Part shown: positions 45,701 to 55,457 of the stretch, in pieces | Numbering within the stretch: position 1 is the first letter of the stretch | Layout: each line of letters starts with the position of its first letter | Assembly (NCBI GenBank): GCA_043228905.1 | Contig: JBHGNT010000014.1 | Location: forward strand, 19,530,001-19,594,000 | Direction of reading: 5' to 3' | Origin: Azolla caroliniana | Taxonomy: Eukaryota > Polypodiophyta | DNA length: 64,000 nucleotides | Translations under genes and position numbers: made by a program | The notes under the pieces: generated by a model | What the model was told of the DNA's origin: nothing | Seen by the model: the letters and a program-made list of their open reading frames with translations, nothing else | Database searches by the model: none

Positions 45701-46792
45701 TGGTACCGGAAGTTCGACTCCTTCATGACCGACGAAGGGTATCTCAAAATGCAGTCCGACCACTGCGTGTTTGTGAAGAAGTTCGAAGGAGGAGACTTTC
45801 TAATACTCCTCCTGTACGTGGACGACATGTTGATCGTCGGACGGGACCAGGTCAAGATACGGATGCTGAAGAAGGCTCTTCACCGAACCTTCTCAATGAA
45901 GGACCTGGGTTCGGCGAGACAAATACTAGGGATACACATCATCCGGGACCGGAAGAAGAAGCTGTTGTGGCTGTCACAGGAGAAGTACGTGACGAAGGTG
46001 CTTCACCGGTTCAACATGTCGGAAGCAAGACCGGTCGGATCGACCCTCCCGGCAAACTGCAAGCTGTCCAGCAAGCAAAGTCCCAAGACAAAGGCTGAAA
46101 AGGAGGATATGATGAAAGTGCCGTATGCCTCAGCCGTCGGGAGCTTGATGTACGCCATGGTGTGTACGAGACCGGACATCGGATATGCAGTCGGAGTGGT
46201 GAGCCGGTACATGAGCAATCCCGGCAAAGAGCATTGGAACGCGGCCAAGTGGATACTCCGATACCTGAAGGGCACGGCAAACGTGTGCCTCCGATTCGGC
46301 TCCGGTAAGCCCGAACTCGACGGCTTCACCGATTCGGATATGTCGGCTGATGCAGATACCAGCCGGTCCACATCAGGGTATGTGATGACGTATGCAGGGG
46401 GAGCTGTTTCATGGCAGTCGAGGCTGCAGAAGACGGTTGCGTTGTCAACCACGGAGGCGGAGTACATGGCGGCTGTTGAAGCCGGCAAGGAAATGATATG
46501 GATGAAGGACTTCATTAGAGAGCTCGGTATCCGACAGGAGGAGTACCGACTCTACTGCGACAGTCAGAGCGCAATCCACCTTGCGAAGAACGCGGCCTAT
46601 CACTCCCAGACGAAGCACATCCAGCGAAGATATCACTGGATCCGGGAAAGGATAGAAGACAAGGAGTTCGTGCTGACGAAGATCCACACGGACGAGAACG
46701 GGTCGGATATGCTGACCAAGGTGCTTACACCCGACAAGCTGGAAGCATGCCGGAAGAGGATAGGATTGGAGAGACATCCCATACCGAAGTGA
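42719..46792 (+). CDS. Copia B gag-pol polyprotein (intact, 1,357 residues)
   Basis: The start chosen is the first methionine after the primer site (42719); the frame is open further upstream, but that part lies in the LTR. Domains in order: UBN2-type gag (about 1-220), zinc knuckle CFHCGKPGHFRKNC (about 231-244), protease with WVVDSGASFHL (about 318-328), integrase zinc region (LWHKRLCHMS..CTDCLAGK), and integrase core with D of HTDVC (about 508), D of RADNGGEY (about 571) and E of LNGLAERMN (about 606). Reverse transcriptase has FAPVVKMTSIRTVLS and the catalytic LYVDDMLIVG (about 1031-1040). RNase H has TDSDMSADADTSRSTSGY (about 1204), STTEAEYMAA and YCDSQSAIHL. The product is processed in cytoplasmic virus-like particles and the cDNA integrates in the nucleus. 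All catalytic residues I checked are present. The length is normal for copia. Confidence 0.97.
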   Translation: MEGGGSGQPGMMVLNAQNYADWKIKMEDLLIVRDLYEPIDRSEIPKGVLESEWKLLNRKAVATIRQYVDVSVLQHVANDTNAYEMWKKLSGLYERKNALNRTSLMRKIVNLKYRDGESMVEHVSTFMGFVNQLAAIKFPLEDAMQALILMCTLPESWENLVVTLSTSCTEDNLSLQTVKTSILNEEARRRDKEPASDPKALLTESDRGRQWNRSPQRREKSGTRSQSRGRPTCFHCGKPGHFRKNCRHYRKDNGADDTGSKKSPERNGAYRGATDRRGSDRRGQDRKGTTALAASEEEIMVITEEGELNIAGDETTWVVDSGASFHLTPERRYFSSYTAGEHGCVRMGNEGTCRIAGIGDVWLTTPTGCKMLLKDVRHVPEVRLNLISAGRLDDEGYTGSIRNGVMKFSKGSLIVARARKDNTLYLMNARLCPEELNVAADTAGELWHKRLCHMSEKGMKRLAEDNLIPVKHVHLEKCTDCLAGKQNRTFFHSRPPTRRRAPLELVHTDVCQVETKSHGGAQYFVTFIDDHSRRLWTAPMKTKDQVLSVFKELHARVERESGKKLKAIRADNGGEYRGQFQEYCRSKGIRLEFTVPKTPELNGLAERMNRTIMERVRSMLAHAKLPKGFWAEAMSTATYVINRSPSVPLDGDTPQRVWTGREVSYRHLKVFGCLAYVHVAKDRRGKLDPKTRPCIFLGYGDDEFGYRVWDPVDKKIFRSRDIIFMENKTLADWESEKKMKSSKSTGEDQLYEEQSRPARDRLALEDPAEDGEETEPAEEDENDTGTGPDPEMDSDEEESEEPVTEAPERRYPLRERRAPRRFPEPEHLLLTDEGEPESFEEAKHDTQSRRWLSAMQDEMDSLHENHTYELVELPKGKRALRNKWVFKLKPGDAGKPPRYKARIVVKGFQQKKGVDFDEIFAPVVKMTSIRTVLSIAASMDLEVEQMDVKTAFLHGDLDEEIYMQQPEGFEKKGKEHLVCRLKKSLYGLKQAPRQWYRKFDSFMTDEGYLKMQSDHCVFVKKFEGGDFLILLLYVDDMLIVGRDQVKIRMLKKALHRTFSMKDLGSARQILGIHIIRDRKKKLLWLSQEKYVTKVLHRFNMSEARPVGSTLPANCKLSSKQSPKTKAEKEDMMKVPYASAVGSLMYAMVCTRPDIGYAVGVVSRYMSNPGKEHWNAAKWILRYLKGTANVCLRFGSGKPELDGFTDSDMSADADTSRSTSGYVMTYAGGAVSWQSRLQKTVALSTTEAEYMAAVEAGKEMIWMKDFIRELGIRQEEYRLYCDSQSAIHLAKNAAYHSQTKHIQRRYHWIRERIEDKEFVLTKIHTDENGSDMLTKVLTPDKLEACRKRIGLERHPIPK

Positions 46793-46802
46793 AGGGGGAG
46801 TT

Positions 46803-47424
46803 TGTTGGGATTATGGTCCCTTTCGGATGGGATGGTCGGATGTCCGAAGATGAATGCCGACAAGCCCGGTTTCGGTTTTCGGAACCGGATGATGAAGACC
46901 CCGGTTTCAGAACCGGATGACGAATGTACCCGGAGAGAGATCCGGATGCGGGGACATATCTGCGAATATGTTTGCCAAGGGCCCTTGAGGCTATAGTTGT
47001 AAATAGCCCGAAAGTCATATGTGTATAAATATGACTTAGGGCAAACAGTTTTGTTGTTGCTATTCATTTTTCTGTTTTTCCACTCTAGAGGAGTGAAGAG
47101 AGAGAGCAGCCGTGAGAGAGAGAGATAGATCGCGCGAGAGAGAGAGACGAAGAGGTCGACGCCTCTGTGTATTTCCGCCGCCTGTGGCGAGGACAGCGAC
47201 CTCAAGGTCGTCGCCTTGCAGCTCGCCATTGTATACTTCTGTTTGTATAGTGTTGGTTTGGAGTCTTGTACTCCCGTGGTTTTTCCCATCTAGGGTTTTC
47301 CACGTTAATCCCTGTGTGCTCGCGTTTTGTTTCTCCGTTTGGTTCCTATTTTCTGCTGCATTGATCCGCGATTACTCGGTTGTGGCCGAGTGGTGAAGGT
47401 GAATCGAAGCGTCGATTCCCAACA
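46803..47424 (+). repeat. Copia B 3' LTR
   Basis: 622 bp, ends CCCAACA and followed by GTCCG. Differences from the 5' LTR that I found include GGGCCTTTGAG versus GGGCCCTTGAG, TTTTCTTG versus TTTTGTTG, GCGAGCTC versus GCGACCTC and TTCTCTTTG versus TTCTGTTTG. Confidence 0.95.
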
Positions 47425-50400
47425 GTCCGTGGCAGACTACACGGGCCGGATAAAGGAGATTTGCGACTCACTCGCCTCTATCAATGTTACCGTAGAGGAT
47501 GACGAGATGGTGCAGGTATGTCTCGGAGGCATGGTGTCCAAGTTCGGAGTGTTCCGGACTGCGGTGTGTACAAGGGAGAATACTCCCTCATTCTTCGACT
47601 TACAATCGATGCTCCTTGTAGAGGAGAACCACGCCGGTGCATCTACCAGTGCATCCCCGGACAGCCGAATGCTGTACACGGGAACGGATCGGCACTGTGG
47701 GCGTGGTGGAAGAGGTGGGTCGGCATGCAATGGAGGTGGCCGGCAAGAGCAGGAATGGAGGCACTATGAGTGTGCTGACAGCAGTTCCGGGACTTCCACA
47801 AGCAGGGGGAGTCAAGGCGGTGCCGGAGGCCGGCAAGACAAATCCGCTACGGAATGCTGGTACTATGGCAAAAAAGGCCACAGGGAAAGCGAGTGCCGGA
47901 GAAAGCGTACTGATTCGGACAAATCTGGATCCAACAAGACCGGTAAGGATGGCCGACAAAACTCGCACTACGCAAACGGATCAGGAGGATCCGGAACCGG
48001 AAAGGCCGGTAAGGGTCCAACCTTGGTGATGAATCACAAGGCAAACTCAATGAAGAAGATCACTTCCAAAACGGAGGAAGTGTGGTATGTTGATTCCGGC
48101 GCGTCGAACCACATGAGGAGCTACAAAGAGTGGTTCTGCTTTCTGGAGAAACCGGATCAACCAGGAGTAGTCGAAACCGGAGACGACACTCGTCACCCAA
48201 TTGTGCACGTCGGAGAAGTCCCTCTAAGCCACGTCGGACAGAAAGGGAAGCTGATGAACGTATTACACGTTCTGACAATCACGAAGAATCTGGTGTCCGT
48301 CGGTCAGATTGTCGACCAGGGGATGCAGGTGCGGTTTACGCACCTCGGGTGCTTCATTGAGGACGAGGGCGAAGTCATTGCGCAAGGGCGCAGAGACGGG
48401 AGGATGTTTATCCTCGACACCAATGACGTTGGCACCGCTCTGTTCGCGAAACGACAGAAGGTCGAGTCGGACATCGACCTGTGGCACAAGCGGATAGGCC
48501 ACGTCAACTACTGGAGGCTTCAAGATCTGCAAACGAAACAAGTTGTTTTCGGTTTGCCGAAGTTCAGCGGCCGGAGAGCCGAAATTTGTGAAGCCTGCCA
48601 ACTTGGGAAGCAACACCGGCTTCCATTCCCCACCGGACAGAACCGGAGCCGTAACAAGCTCGATCTCATCCATTCGGATGTGTGGGGACCGGCACAAAGT
48701 GTAAGCCTTGGCGGGAGCCGATACTTCGTCTCCTTCATCGACGACTATACTCGGCATACTTGGATCTACCTCATTGAGCGGAAGAGCGAAGTCTTCGACT
48801 GTTTCCGGAGCATCCAGAAGATGGTGGAACGGGAATCGGAGAGGAAGATCAAATGCCTTCGGTCGGATGGCGGAAAGGAATATTTTTCCGGCCAATTCAC
48901 TAGTTATCTGCAACAGAAGGGAATTCGGCAAGAGTTCAGCTGCAGATACACACCGGAGAAAAACGGTGTGGCCGAAAGGAAGAATCGGACACTCGTCGAA
49001 GTAGCAAGGACAATGCTGGAGGAGAAGAGCATGTCCCGGTTCTACTGGGCGGAGGCGGTCCGGACGGCCGTCTACATACAAAACCGCATTGGTGACAAGG
49101 TGTCAGCTCATGAGCTGTATTTCGGGCGCAAGCTGAACTTGAGACACCTTCGGATATTCGGCAGCATAACGTATGTGCATGTGCCGGATCAGAAGCGGAG
49201 AAAGCTGGATGCAAAATCGGAAAAATGCATTCTAGTCGGCTATGCTAAAGAGAAAAAGGGGTATAAGTGCTTTAAACCCCGGACAAAGGAAGTCTGAGTC
49301 AGCCGGGATGTCGAGTTCGATGAATCAGCATCTTGGTACTCCGTACCGACTCCGACCTCTGATTCCGACCCAATGCCGGAAGATCAGGCCAGTGAGCCTG
49401 AATCAGCCCTAGCAGAGGATGACGAAGCCGGGACTCAAAATGAGAGACCGGAATCGTTACGGTTGAGTGGACCGAATGAGCGACTGAGTCGGTTGGACCA
49501 GTCGGATGAAGAGACGACAAGTGGTGGAGACTCTGCCGTGCTCTCCCCGCGCAAGGAACCGAGGAAACGGTTCACGCGCAAAGAGAAGGGGAAGAGGAAG
49601 ATGCCGGAATTCGAAACCGGCAACGAAACGATGAGCCGGATCGGTGCGTATCCGACTCCGGAAAGGAGAAAGGTGGATCTTCGGCAACGAAGACCGAACT
49701 GGCCAAGAAGGGCCTCAAATCAGGTGACGGTGCGTTGCGCCGATCAACCCGCCAGAAGGATTCCGTCATGCGGTACGGGTACAATGAATACATGGCGCAT
49801 CATTATGCGTACATGACTAAGGTGACAGAAGTGCGTGAGCCGGAGAGCTACGCAGAAGCGGCAAAGGACGCAAATTGGCGTGCCGCTATGGACGAAGAAA
49901 TGCGGGCACTCGATGCCAACGAAACTTGGGACCTAGTTGATCCTCCCCGTCACTGTAGACCGATCGGATGCAAGTGGGTGTACAAGGTCAAGTACAACAC
50001 CGATGGTTCGGTTAACCGGTACAAAGCCCGGTTAGTGGCGAAGGGATACGCGCAGATCCACGGAATCGACTACGACGAGACCTTCGCTCCCGTGGCGAAG
50101 ATGATGACGGTTCGTGTGGTATTGGCGGTTGCTGCGGCAAGGGGGTGGCATCTTCACCAGATGGATGTGAAGAACGCCTTCCTTCAAGGAGAGCTTGAAG
50201 AAGAAGTCTTTATGACTCAGCCCCCCGGATTTCAATCGGAGATGAACAAGTCGGCGGTATGCCGACTGAAGAAGTTGCTTTACGGCTTGAAGCAAGCCCC
50301 CCGAGCCTGGAACGCGAAGATCACGCACCGGTTGCGTAAGCTAGGGTTTGCTGTCTCTAAGTCGGACTCTTCGTTGTTCATCCGGCAAGGCTCTGACGGT

Positions 50401-51340
50401 CCGGTATGTATACTCTTGTATGTGGATGATTTAGTCATCACCGGACCGGGTCTTCTCGAAATCAACCGCGTTAAGTCCCAGTTGTCGGACGCATTCGAAA
50501 TGAAGGACCTGGGGGACCTCCATTATTTTCTTGGGATCGAAGTGATCCGGACCCCCAACGGCATATTGCTCTCACAACGACATTACGTGTTGAATATGCT
50601 GTATATGTTCGGCATGTCGGATTGCCGACCTGTCTCCACACCCCTGGATCGGAACCAGAAGCTCCGTCCCAACTCCGGACCGGCTTGCAATGAGAAACGG
50701 TTCCGACAGGTTGTTGGAAGCCTGATCTACTTAACCATCACTCGACCCGACATCAGCTATCCAGTCGGCATGGTAAGTCTGTTCATGCAGAAGCCGACCG
50801 TGGAGCACCTTCAGTGCGCGCAAAGAATATTACGGTATGTCAGCGGCACTAAGGACCGGGGACTGCTATACCGGCGAGGTATACTCGAAGAGCTTGTTGG
50901 TTACACCGATGCTGACTGGGCCGGCGATGCGTCTGATCGCCGCTCCACTTCCGGATACATGTTTTCCATAGGTAGCGCGACCGTTGCATGGAGCAGCAAG
51001 AAGCAGCCCACAGTGGCTTTGTCAAGCACTGAGGCTGAGTACCGGGCCGCTACCGTTGCCACTTGTGAAGCCATCCGACCCCGATCCCGATTTACTGCGA
51101 TAACATGAGCAGCCTGCAGCTCGCCAGGAACCCTGTGTTCCATGCTCGCACAAAGCACATCGAGGTGCACTACCACTTCGTGCGTGAGTGGGTCCTGAGC
51201 GGTGAAGTTGACCTACGGTATGTTCATACGGATCGACAAGTTGCCGACATCTTCACCAAGCCGCTCGGATCAGACAAGTTGCAGCACTTTACCGACATGC
51301 TTGGTATTCAGCATCTCGACGTGCCACACTTGAGGGGGAG
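47425..51340 (+). pseudogene. Copia A gag-pol, continuation after copia B
   Basis: Gag resumes (VADYTGRIKEICDSL). The knuckle reads CWYYGKKGHRESEC, with tyrosine for the second cysteine. Protease has WYVDSGASNHM, integrase has [19 protein letters not shown] and EKNGVAERKNRT. An in-frame TGA at 49294-49296 replaces an arginine position of copia 1. A frameshift lies near 49680. Reverse transcriptase (49735 on) has [13 protein letters not shown] and ILLYVDDLVI, and RNase H has STEAEYRAA. A 40-bp deletion relative to copia 1 near 51075 shifts the frame again before YCDNMSS. RNase H then ends at about 51340 with PHLRG. Confidence 0.92.
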
Positions 51341-51803
51341 AAGCAAGGGCAAAGTCCCTATCAAAACGGGCAAAGGCAAAAAAACTGTTGAACCCGTCGG
51401 TAGGAGGAGAGCCGGAAGAGGAGGAGACAAGAAGATGAAGGAAGCCAAGTCGACGAAGGAAGTCGACACATCCGAACAGGTCGGAGCAAGCAGCTGTGAA
51501 GAAGAGTTGTGCACTCAGGAAGAGAAGTGCATGCTGTGCGGAGCTCATCACGATGGTACTGACCATGATGCGGAGTCGAATGGAGAATTCGATTTCGGTT
51601 CACCGGCTGAAGAAGCCGAGGGAAGCATGGAGAAGGCCAAGACTCGGAAGTGGTCCGATGTGGTGAGAGGTCTGAAGCCGGAAGTCGAATCGGAGTGTAC
51701 CGATTCGGACAAGAGCTGGAACGAGTCGGAGACAGCTGACTCGGATCAACAGATGGACCCGGATGAGTCGCATCGACTGAAGGCCAAAGGGACACAGACA
51801 TAG
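51341..51803 (+). CDS. Copia A extra C-terminal domain of unknown function
   Basis: The RNase H frame continues without a stop for about 150 codons past the point where copia 1 and copia B end. The first part is basic (KGKVPIKTGKGKKTV and GRRRAGRGGDKKMK). A cysteine/histidine cluster CMLCGAHHDGTDH resembles a zinc-binding knuckle. The last part is acidic and serine-rich, with KWSDVVRGLKPEV. It lies between two polypurine tracts (51328-51340 and 52055-52067). I do not recognise a family. It could be a captured host or transposon segment, or a translated untranslated region open by chance. It is expressed, if at all, only as part of pol. Confidence 0.5.
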
Positions 51804-52054
51804 CGGAAGTCGATGCCATCGTGGGAAAACCAACGGATCGGCAAGCGCCGGAGTCACAACAACGTGACTGCTGAGATGGGCCTATTGAGCAGACATGCCG
51901 ACCGAGAGGGTCGAGGCGCGTAGCACCAAAGGGGTCGCGGCAAACGGGACCGGACCGGACGAGGAGCGCGAGCAAGGCGGAGTGACGCCAGGAGAAGTCG
52001 GTTGAAAGAACCGACTGCCACAGAGGTCGACACTATGACCCCACCTCAGGTTGA
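51804..52054. other. Copia A 3' untranslated region
   Basis: Between the stop codon and the outer polypurine tract. Non-coding as far as I can see, GC-rich, no repeat noted. Confidence 0.6.
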
Positions 52055-52067
52055 GCTTGAGGGGGAG

Positions 52068-52481
52068 TGTTGAGCGGCAAGCTCAACTGGAGCCGGATCG
52101 GCTGAATAAGCCGGAGCCGGTAAGCGAGACGGATCGGGCGAAACGGATCGGTATGACGGTGAGCAACCGAACCGGCAAGCAGTGGAGGCCGAGTGCAATC
52201 CGTAACTGGCAGTCCAATCGGAAGCCTAGAATAGGATAGACTACTAGGTATCTATAGTCTCGTAGTAAGTGTCAAATGCTTGTGTGAGCATTGAAGTACA
52301 TGGTACTTCTGTCAGTCCCAAGAGGACTTGTATAAATAGTGCTACTTAGCACAGTGTGTATCAGTTGAGTCTTTATATAATTTTGGAAATTACTTTCTGC
52401 TCTCTTTCTTTCTTTCTCTCTCTCTCTCTCTCTCTGTGTGTTGTTCTCTGTTTTACGCTTCCGCAAACACTTACGTTTACA
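52068..52481 (+). repeat. Copia A 3' LTR
   Basis: 414 bp, TGTTGAGCGGCAAGC..GTTTACA, followed by AAGC. The CT run differs in length and has extra TTTC units compared with the 5' LTR. Confidence 0.93.
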
Positions 52482-53251
52482 AAGCCGTTGTAGCGTGCTC
52501 CTATAGAACACTTCTTCGACTACTCCCACGATTTCTTCATCTTCTTTTATTATTGATGTAGACTGTAACTCATCTTGCACCAAGTTTCGGAATTCTTTCT
52601 TCATTACTCCGGTTATGACCATGTACGTAGATGCTCCATCTGAACCGATTCGTACTTGTTTTGCTCTAAGAGTTTTCTTCTTGTGTAGGGTATCAAGGCT
52701 TCTCGGACTATTACTTCCCCACTCCATAATAGTTCGCTTTAAAAATCCATTTTTGTTTGGGACAAGAGCTCTCTCTTGTTCCTTTTTTGATTTGATGGCA
52801 TGGTTAGGAATTGGACGGTTTTCCCGCCGCTTTGTGTCCGAATTCGTGCAAAAGCCGCTCCACTATCGAGCACCTTTGTCTCCATCCATGAAGCCGTGAT
52901 AAAGGGTTGTCCGAGGATCACGGAGTGTGAGATGTCATCTTGCACGAAGAAATTTTGGTCAATCTCCACATCTCCAATCTTCACCGTCACATCCGGACAA
53001 GCCACAAATAAATCTTCCGTTGTTTTAGTGGCTACCCGGATCTTCCATCCATGATTAGTGTTAATAGGCCACTTTCCCTTTCGGTAGAACTCCTTGGACA
53101 TCAAATTGATCTCCGATCCGTGATCAATCAATGCTAGTACGGGCTCCTTGATGTTTCCGATTCGGACCGGAGTCTCTGTAGTTGCACGTGCCCAATGTGG
53201 CCTTCTGTAGTGGGAGTTCGGAATTTCATCCTCCACTTCGGTGTCAATCAT
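52482..53251 (-). pseudogene. Gypsy 2 aspartic protease and following linker
   Basis: The protease region (52739-53251) has LALIDHGSEINLMS, where D-H-G stands for the usual D-T/S-G, with SVILGQPFI as the second conserved loop. It would cleave the polyprotein. The linker (52482-52727) continues toward the reverse transcriptase and is cut by copia A at QRL. DHG proteases occur in some gypsy-type groups; whether it is ancestral or a lesion here cannot be told from one copy. Confidence 0.8.
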
Positions 53252-54771
53252 TAGAACGGTATTTGTCCTTGGAGCATTTTCCTACTTATTATTTCTTTTT
53301 CTCTTCACGAGATCCACAAGAAGATTGTGGAACTCCTTCACTATTCCGAGTAATTCCCGATGCGAAAAATCTACCCGCTATTGAGGATTCTTTCCTCGAA
53401 CACCTTTTTTAAGTCTGTTTGTTGCTCGATGTCCGAAGCGAGTTTGAATGCTGGAATTGTTTTTCCTTTCCCCTTCCCTTCGGAGTTCTAGCTCTCTGGC
53501 GTCTTTGATGGTCCGACTGCATCATCTGTGCGCCGTCGTTTCTCATCTACATACACCTCATGTAATTGGCATAGGGTGTACACACTATTCTTATCGACGG
53601 GGCACTCCCATCCTGTAGCTTCTCGGATGCCTTCAGCGGTGCTTCAGATCTCATTAGAGTCAGTTTTCTCGGGGTTTTCTAGCACTTCTAGCCAAAAAGA
53701 CGCTTTGCTCCAGATGACTCACCCACACATATCCCCGCGGTTGTCGTATAATTGCTTTTCGCCTCTATCTCCTCCTCTAGGACCTTCTTAATGCCGCCTT
53801 TTCAGAAGTTTGGTCGGAGTGGCTTCCGAAAGTCCATCGAATGAATCCGATTTCCCTCATAGTAGATAAGGTCCCTGTCGTAGCGCCTCCTTGTGCTTGT
53901 CGCAATCCCTCCGATCATGTTCGGTGCTATCGCACCATATGCATCGACGGTTCATATACTTGGAACTTCTGGGACGGTCATCCAACTTCTTCACCATCGC
54001 GATTTTCAGATTCTTCATCTCTTTCAGCAATTGCTCCACTGTGGTTGCATCGATTCCCTTCTCGGTCGTAGTCTCCCGAGCCCACGGTTGATGGTCTTCC
54101 AATCCGGATCTTAATTTCGGAATTGGTTCCGAAACCCTCTTTTCTTCACTACCAAGCCATTGCCCCCTTTGTGTGTATCACGTGACGATATACCACACGT
54201 TTTCCCATGTATTGGTGAGGCCACTCTCAGTAGTGGTGTCCTCTAGAAGCATTCCAAGATCTTTCCGGTCCTGGACATCCACGGATTGTAAGAACATGAT
54301 CAATTTGTCCGGTGCGAGGATAGCTTGATCTCTTGCGAACAACCTCCCGAACCGACTTTTGAATGCCGAAAACACATCGAGGACCTTCAGCCCCTTGTCT
54401 GGCGTTTCCACCCAATCTTCGAATCCCCTCCGCGTTGCCCTGGAGGAGTCCTCGATGGCGAATGTGGTCTTTAGCGCTTCTTCAAATGCTTCCCACGTCG
54501 GATTTTGTTGTCGTATCCTGTGGATACTCCCTTGAAGCCCGTCCGTAGCCACCCGATTGAAGGATGTCACCTATAATCTTTCTGATATTCCACACCGTAG
54601 CATTTCTGCCTTGTAATCCCGCAAATATCGCGACACATCCTTCCCGTTGAATTGCCCGTTTTGTTGCACGAGCCACTCTACTACCACCGCAATCTCCGAC
54701 ATCGCGCATTGTTCTTGTAGCATCCACTCGAACATCGCCATCATGTTGTTAGTTTCCGGTTGATTTTCCAT
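53252..54771 (-). pseudogene. Gypsy 2 gag with zinc knuckle
   Basis: The start is at 54771 (MENQPETNNM). The gag domain carries QFNGKDVSRYLRDYKAEM and is stopped in frame at 54571-54573. It continues to 54178 with PTWEAFEEALKTTFA and APDKLIMFLQSVDVQDRK. A knuckle CIWCDSTEHDRRDC (about 53910-53955) fits CX2CX4HX4C exactly. The part from 53252 to 53856 is in broken frames. It is homologous to the gag of the LARD-like element inserted in its own RT. Confidence 0.85.
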
Positions 54772-54787
54772 CTCCTTGCCACCCGGG

Positions 54788-54806
54788 TTTCACGTCGGGT
54801 TCACCA
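54788..54806 (-). promoter_or_regulatory. Gypsy 2 primer-binding site
   Basis: The minus strand reads TGGTGAACCCGACGTGAAA, four bases from the 5' LTR, identical to the LARD-like element's site at 36055. Confidence 0.82.
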
Positions 54807-54810
54807 CTTG

Positions 54811-55457
54811 TGTTGTGCCTTTCGGCGCCAGATCGTTTGTGTGAGTCGGGTGGGAACCATTGGGGTTTTGGACTAGGAGAAAGAAGAATATGAGATAATG
54901 TTAGTTAAGAAAAGATTGCAAGAAGAAGATATGAAAATCGTGAATCCCACGAGTAAAGTGTATTAATTGATACTTAGATTGTAAGAGAGAAATAGATGGC
55001 AAAATCGTGAATCCCACGAATATTTTATATTAATCAATCCTTATAAAAATCAACAACCATATACATCTTTTCTCTCTTCCTTATATAGTGATGGAAGAGA
55101 CTAAGTTTATCACATGCAAGCATCATGCTTTTTCTAACTTTAGTTTTCATGCGCACTACATGTGCATGATTAGCTATCTATCACATCTTTTCTTTTAACT
55201 CGAGTGTGTATGGATGAATAACTTTTTCTATCATGCTTATCTAGAATATTTACATGGGATAAAGTTTAGTATAACTTTAAAAACTCATAATATGCCAGTA
55301 TAATGGTAAGGCTTAAAATTGTTAACATGGAGTTACAAGGTTCAAATTTTGCCCTATGCATGTATCACTTATTTTAACATTTTCTTCTATTTCTTCATAT
55401 TTATTGAATCGAATACTATATACGTTTTTCACATAGTGTACAAAATACACTACGACA
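54811..55457 (-). repeat. Gypsy 2 5' LTR
   Basis: 647 bp, TGTTGTGCCTTTCGGCGCC..CACTACGACA on plus. A candidate TATA box for the minus strand lies in the CCTTATATAGTG region (about 55079-55090). Confidence 0.92.

Larger units (their letters stand above)
42067..47424 (+). mobile_element. Copia B: young, structurally intact Ty1/copia element
   Basis: LTRs of identical length (622 bp) lie at 42067-42688 and 46803-47424 and differ at about four sites by eye. The perfect duplication GTCCG lies at 42062-42066 and 47425-47429. The primer site starts at 42692 and a polypurine tract (GTGAAGGGGGAGT) precedes the 3' LTR. One uninterrupted reading frame encodes all copia domains. It is the only intact autonomous-looking element in the window and is markedly GC-richer than the surrounding genome. 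Confidence 0.97.
51328..52067 (+). promoter_or_regulatory. Copia A pair of polypurine tracts
   Basis: CTTGAGGGGGAG occurs at about 51328-51340, at the end of RNase H, and at about 52055-52067, next to the 3' LTR. The outer copy is the functional primer site by position. The inner one matches the first tract of copia 1. Confidence 0.7.
41197..52481 (+). mobile_element. Copia A: Ty1/copia element holding copia B
   Basis: LTRs lie at 41197-41608 and 52068-52481, and AAGC flanks both sides (41193-41196 and 52482-52485). Removing one copy restores the gypsy 2 frame. The primer-binding site TGGTATCAGAGCGC begins at 41609. Gag is interrupted at 42067 by copia B and resumes at 47425 in frame. The element carries an extra ~150-residue segment after RNase H and two polypurine tracts. 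Own length is about 5.9 kb. Multiple lesions make it inactive. Opposite strand to gypsy 2. Confidence 0.93.
32941..55457 (-). mobile_element. Gypsy 2: Ty3/gypsy retrotransposon with two insertions
   Basis: LTRs lie at 32941-33583 and 54811-55457, with a primer-binding site at 54788-54806 and a polypurine tract at 33584-33598. The internal order on minus is gag, zinc knuckle, protease, a linker, reverse transcriptase, RNase H and an integrase remnant. Copia A sits in the protease-RT linker and the LARD-like element in the RT. Removing either with one copy of its duplication restores the frame. Flanking bases (AACGT and ATGCA) do not match, so no target duplication is seen. Own length is about 6.0 kb. 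Confidence 0.9.

Noticed and set aside
51341-51803. Retroviral envelope-like protein in copia A
   Set aside because: No signal peptide, no transmembrane segment and no glycosylation pattern; the segment is hydrophilic.
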